Positions 60,223 through 64,000 of a DNA stretch of 64,000 nt are shown in pieces. Source of the stretch: Rhynchopus sp. YZ270_cl-10 (lineage: Eukaryota > Euglenozoa > Diplonemea > Diplonemida > Diplonemidae). The stretch covers positions 62,001-126,000 of the forward strand of contig OZ037837.1 of NCBI GenBank assembly GCA_964035575.1, in the 5' to 3' direction. Below the pieces are notes generated by a model. It saw only the letters and a list, made by a program, of their open reading frames with translations, did not search any database and was not told where the DNA came from. Position 1 is the stretch's first letter. The number at the start of each line of letters is the position of its first letter. A program made the translations under genes and the position numbers.

Positions 60223-62076
60223 TCAGAGTGGGCGGCGAGAAGAGTGTCGGTAATTGCGGGCCACCAGGTCGCGAAGGAGGTCCTTCAGTTTGTAGTTCTT
60301 TTCGGTGAGAAACATCTTTATTTTGGTCTTCGTGCCCATCACAAGTGGGTTGAGATTGCTGGTCCGCACTGCGCCTTCCACGGCTCTGCCTCTGCAGCCG
60401 TTGAGGCGTATCCTCTTCAACGCTGTGCAGTTGTGAAGAAAGCCGATGTCAACCTGATTCGCCCCCCAGAGTGGGGACAGGTCCACTTCCGTCAGGCTGC
60501 TGCAGTCGGAGAGAAAGCTCTCACCAATTCTCCAAGTGCTCACGAGAGGCGACAAGTCCACAGCTGTTAGCTTGACGCAGTTGGCAAGAAAGTGGTTGCC
60601 AATATGCGTGACCTTCCCCCCCAAGTCCAGTGTTGTTAAGCTGCTGCAGTTGGAGAGAAAGTGCTCGTGTATCTTTGACAGCCTGGCCAAGGGAGCCAAG
60701 CTCAGTGCTGTGATGCTTTCGCAGTTGTGAAGAAAGTAGTCGCCGATGTGCACCACCTTCCTGAGTGGCGACAGGTCCAGTTGTGTTAAGCTTCTGCAGC
60801 CCGACAGAAAGTGGTCACCTATTTGCGTGACCCTGCTCAGCGCGGACAGGTTTACTGTTCTCAAGCTTGTGCAGCCACCCAGAAAAGAGTCCCCAACACT
60901 CACAAGACTGCTCAACGGCGACAGGTCCAGCACTGTTATGTTACTGCAGTTGCTGAGAAAGTGGCTACCCATGTGCGTAACGCTGACCAACTTGGACAAG
61001 TCCACTGCTGACAAGCTGTTGCACTCGGAAAGAAAGTTACTACCCACATGAACAACTCTGCTGAGCGGCGGAAGGTCTAGCGTTGTCAACTTGGTGCAGC
61101 GGGAAAGAAAGTGATCACCTATCCGCACAACCCTGCTGAGTGGCGACAGGTCCAAAGTGGTCAAGCCCACACAACAGCTCAGAAAGTTACCACCAACCTT
61201 CGTGACTCTGCTGAAAGGCGTCAAATCCAGCACTCTCAAGCATCCGCAGTTGGAGAGAAAGCCGTCCTCAATCACCTCAACGTTGCTTTGTGCTGGCAGG
61301 TCTAGTTGTGTCAGGCTTGTGCACTCAGCGAGAAATTGCTCGCCTATTTGTGTTAGTTCGTTCAGAGACGAGAGGTCCAGTTGTGTTAAACTTCTGCAGC
61401 GGTTGAGAAAGCAGTGACCAATGCTGGTCAGATGTGGCGCAACACTGAAATCAAGCGCCGTTACCGTTGTGTCCTGTAAGAAGCAGAGTGGAACTGCAGT
61501 AGTGCCCTGCAGAAACAAACGCTTTATTGGGTCTGTCTCGATCTCATCCTCGGACTCAGGGGGTGACATCGCTTCGCCGCGCTTCAGCGCATTCATGGCC
61601 ATACGCCCTTTGCTGGGTGCCACCTTCCTCGATGTATATCTGACAGGTCTCCTAGACATGACACCAGGTGTACCTCCTGTGATGTCCTCCTCTTTGCTGT
61701 TCACCCATTCGTCCACGTCTGCCTCGTGACGTTCATACAGTGCATCCTTCGCTTTGTCGCGCTTCAGCGCATTCATCATGGCCAAACGCACTTTGGGGGG
61801 TGTCACATTCCTCGATGTGTATATGACACCAGGTCTCCCCCCCGGGAGGTCCTCTCCTCTGAAAACCTCCCCTCCGTCTGCCACGTGATCAGCATACATT
61901 GCACGCATCACTTCGTCCATACGCTCCTTGCTGGGCGTCGCTTTCCTCGCTGTATATATGACGCCAGGTCTCAGTTCTGAGATGTCCTCTCCTTCGTCTT
62001 TCCCTCCGTCGCCCGTGTCGAAGCTGTCCTTCCGCAACCGTGTTGCAGATGCCACCTTCCGCCGCGTCGTCTTCAT
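60223..62076 (-). CDS. LRR protein 3 with truncated ubiquitin-like start and triplicated linker
   Basis: 617 residues from the first ATG in frame (62074-62076). The frame is open to 62136 without an ATG. Family comparison shows the first strand of the ubiquitin-like domain is missing: the homology starts at EVAKDTMKTTRRKVASATRL. The linker holds three copies of a VIYTSRKVTPSKxRMxMNALKR-type unit not seen in proteins 1 and 2. About fourteen LRRs follow, then the basic tail (KTKIKMFLTEKNYKLKDLLRDL) ending SSRRPL. The LRR part is well kept. Possibly a diverged functional gene with a new N-terminus, possibly decaying at its 5' end. Confidence 0.78.
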   Translation of the reverse strand: MKTTRRKVASATRLRKDSFDTGDGGKDEGEDISELRPGVIYTARKATPSKERMDEVMRAMYADHVADGGEVFRGEDLPGGRPGVIYTSRNVTPPKVRLAMMNALKRDKAKDALYERHEADVDEWVNSKEEDITGGTPGVMSRRPVRYTSRKVAPSKGRMAMNALKRGEAMSPPESEDEIETDPIKRLFLQGTTAVPLCFLQDTTVTALDFSVAPHLTSIGHCFLNRCRSLTQLDLSSLNELTQIGEQFLAECTSLTQLDLPAQSNVEVIEDGFLSNCGCLRVLDLTPFSRVTKVGGNFLSCCVGLTTLDLSPLSRVVRIGDHFLSRCTKLTTLDLPPLSRVVHVGSNFLSECNSLSAVDLSKLVSVTHMGSHFLSNCSNITVLDLSPLSSLVSVGDSFLGGCTSLRTVNLSALSRVTQIGDHFLSGCRSLTQLDLSPLRKVVHIGDYFLHNCESITALSLAPLARLSKIHEHFLSNCSSLTTLDLGGKVTHIGNHFLANCVKLTAVDLSPLVSTWRIGESFLSDCSSLTEVDLSPLWGANQVDIGFLHNCTALKRIRLNGCRGRAVEGAVRTSNLNPLVMGTKTKIKMFLTEKNYKLKDLLRDLVARNYRHSSRRPL

Positions 62077-62680
62077 CGTATCCTTCGCTACCTCAATCGC
62101 ACACAACGTTAAATAGCGTCTGGTCGTATCCTGGAATTATGATTTTTATGATGAGGTTGTGTTTATCTGCTTTGTGGTGATGGTGGTGGAAAAAAATACA
62201 GCAGAATGCGCTTCGCTACAGCCAAGTACGCAGAAAGAAGCATCCTAGTTCTGGGAAGTGAATGCGGACGCGAACTTGGCGAGCTGAAAGAATTTCTCGC
62301 AGCAACTCTTCTCACTCACTTCTCTCCACCAAATGCGTCTACAGCTAAGGAAAAGGAACAACTGATGGAGTTTCCTTACTAAACCAGAGAAATCTCATAT
62401 TTCAGAGTTAGAGTGTTTTTGCACACATATGTGACCCCACCGTGGAGAGCAATCGTATTATCAACTTCTTTGTTTTTTTTAAAAATCAAGTGCAAGCCAT
62501 GTGTATGAAAAGAAAAAAGGTATACAAAAAATGACTTGCACAGGGGAGGGGGGCTCATCTCAAAGATGGATCAGTGAGCGAGTTCCAACCCGTACAGAGG
62601 GGCTCTTGCCACGAAGACAGTAAACCCATGCCATACAAAAGAGTGGGGAGTGAAAGTTGATACTACAAATTTTCAATTGA
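62077..62680. other. Upstream of LRR gene 3
   Basis: Not related to the 5' flanks of genes 1 and 2, so the tandem homology ends within the ubiquitin-like domain of gene 3. No gene or repeat recognised. Confidence 0.5.
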
Positions 62681-62763
62681 AAATATTATGGACCGAATTA
62701 AGTACCAAATGAAACTCAAAAACCTCAAACGTACCATAATTAATTCAGTCCATAATATTTTGT
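62680..62763. mobile_element. Small hairpin MITE, ~84 bp
   Basis: AAAATATTATGGACYGAATTAA stands in inverse orientation at both ends (about 62681 and 62762) around a 35-base centre. The word ATTATGGACC also occurs in the MITE at 47964. Target duplication is not clear. Confidence 0.6.
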
Positions 62764-62844
62764 TTCTTTATTTATAAATGCAAAAACAGGGAGAAGCCTC
62801 CGTGTGAGCGTGTGTGAAGGTTCAACAACACGGTGGCCCATTCC

Positions 62845-63205
62845 TACCCTTAGGGTAGGGTCCGCGGGGGGTACCCCATGGGGTACCCCCCAAATCTGAG
62901 GGGTACCCCCCAGACTACCCCCGGGGGTACCCCATGGGGTACCCCGCGCGGACCCTGACTGGCACTGGGGGTACACAGGTACACAGGTACACAGGTACAC
63001 AGGTACACAGGTACACAGGTACACAGGTACACAGGTACACAGGTACACAGGTACACAGGTACACAGGTACACAGGTACACAGGTACACAGGTACACAGGT
63101 ACACAGGTACACAGGTACACAGGTACACAGGTACACAGGTACACAGGTACACAGGTACACAGGTACAGCCAGAGTGCCAGAGTCAAGGGTCCGCGCGGGG
63201 TCCGC
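62845..63205. repeat. 8-bp satellite (GTACACAG)n with inverted flanks
   Basis: 62971-63167 is about 24 copies of GTACACAG. It is flanked by inverse copies of GCGCGGACCCTGACTGGCAC (left, 62945-62965) and GTGCCAGAGTCAAGGGTCCG (right). Further out lie GGTACCCCATGGGGTACCCC palindromes at 62868 and 62928. The array may sit inside a foldback element. Open frames in the array are artefacts. Confidence 0.85.
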
Positions 63206-63319
63206 CCCCCGATGACATAACGAAGTATCGCTTGAAAATACCGTTCAATATATGTTGCTTGGTGTGCATGAAGAAGGACACACAAGGTATATCAAACGAT
63301 AAATCAATCAGATAAACGT
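63206..63319. other. Spacer
   Basis: Short spacer with nothing recognised. Confidence 0.3.
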
Positions 63320-64000
63320 TACATCATCGGAAAATTGTTGGCACCGCCCCCCTGTCTTCGTATTTATTACCCCGTCGACAGGCCAAACAGCGTTGGGCTC
63401 AGAAGAAGCAGTGCAAGACAGTCACTGGGGATCAACATGAGAACCAACTCCCAACAACACAGGCTACCGAAGTAGCAGGTGGGGTGTTGCGGGTGTTTGG
63501 GGTGAGAAAATCGATTTTGGTAAGTTGCAGCAGAACATTCTTAAGTTCGCACTAGTCGAGAGAGGCTTACCCGCTGCAGTGAAGCAGTGCACCCATTTAA
63601 GGGTGGAGAAGCGTGACACGCACATACAAGTATGTACGTTACTTCAACAAAGGCTGAATTCTGGTAATTCTAAGGGATGTGAATTCAGCCACCACGCAGG
63701 TAGTGTTTTAAGGTTCCTCGCTTTGTGCTGCACAGCGGACTCATGACACAAAGGAGTTGCCCCCGCTCTCTTTCGCGCAAACTTAAGAAAATTCTGAAGT
63801 AACTACAACCTGGCGTGCGGGTACAGATGCATTGCTTTGTTCTTTCCTCAAAGTCATTTCTGATCTCTCGGGTCTGTACTACCGTCAGTGTTTAGATAAG
63901 CATCCACTTGACTCGTTCTAACAACCGTTGAAATCTAGAACAAAACAATACACTGCCCCTTCTCACACCAAGCCGCCATGCTTCAAGAGCATGCCCTGGG
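63320..64000 (+). repeat. Dispersed repeat R1, copy 3 (runs off the window)
   Basis: Opposite orientation to copies 1 and 2. It contains ATGAGAACCAACTCCC near 63437 and AGAACAAAACAATACACTGCCCC near 63937, and ends at the window edge with CATGCTTCAAGAGCATGCCC. The plus strand carries the same broken coding trace as copy 2. Confidence 0.6.

Noticed and set aside
60223-62106. Start of LRR protein 3 at 62106
   Set aside because: The codon there is TTG, and no evidence supports non-ATG initiation; the first ATG is at 62074-62076.
62740-63285. YLCTCVPV repeat proteins
   Set aside because: Translations of the 8-bp satellite; open in several frames and both strands.

Overview
ORGANISM. The window reads as nuclear DNA of a protist with few or no introns, most likely a euglenozoan (kinetoplastid, bodonid or diplonemid grade). 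This is an inference and I cannot name a species. Supporting signs: every host gene is uninterrupted; all thirteen lie on the minus strand, as in a directional gene cluster; several are preceded by a pyrimidine tract and an AG shortly before the ATG, like a trans-splice acceptor; the retroelements are an APE-type LINE and a tyrosine-recombinase (DIRS/VIPER-like) element, both known from trypanosomatids; and LRR repeats of this FL..C..L..LDL type are known there. Perkinsids and other trans-splicing protists remain possible. LAYOUT. 1-12.6 kb: three copies of a type I membrane glycoprotein (signal peptide, Cys-rich ectodomain, mucin-like stalk, one membrane helix, long Ser/Pro cytoplasmic tail). 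16.2-31.9 kb: four open genes and two broken copies of a B-box/coiled-coil/ubiquitin-like family. This array is split by a DIRS/VIPER-like fossil, itself interrupted by a 4.1-kb insertion full of satellites. 32.4-38.2 kb: transposon-rich spacer. 38.8-42.6 kb: tandem pair of Spinster-like MFS transporters. 43-62 kb: three ubiquitin-like/LRR genes whose spacers share long duplicated flanks; one spacer carries a ~6-kb LINE with another element nested in it. 62-64 kb: an 8-bp satellite and a dispersed repeat. GENES TOGETHER. No pathway is evident; the locus is a chain of four tandemly amplified families. Two of them, B-box and LRR, carry recognisably the same ubiquitin-like module, joined in one case to zinc-binding B-boxes and in the other to recognition-type LRRs. 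With the surface glycoproteins nearby, a fast-evolving recognition/ubiquitin-signalling locus is a reasonable but unproven reading. MOBILE DNA. At least eight elements have terminal inverted repeats flanked by TA dinucleotides (Tc1/mariner-type targets). Three have a related uninserted sequence elsewhere in the window, so their boundaries are read from sequence. The LINE also has such an empty site.
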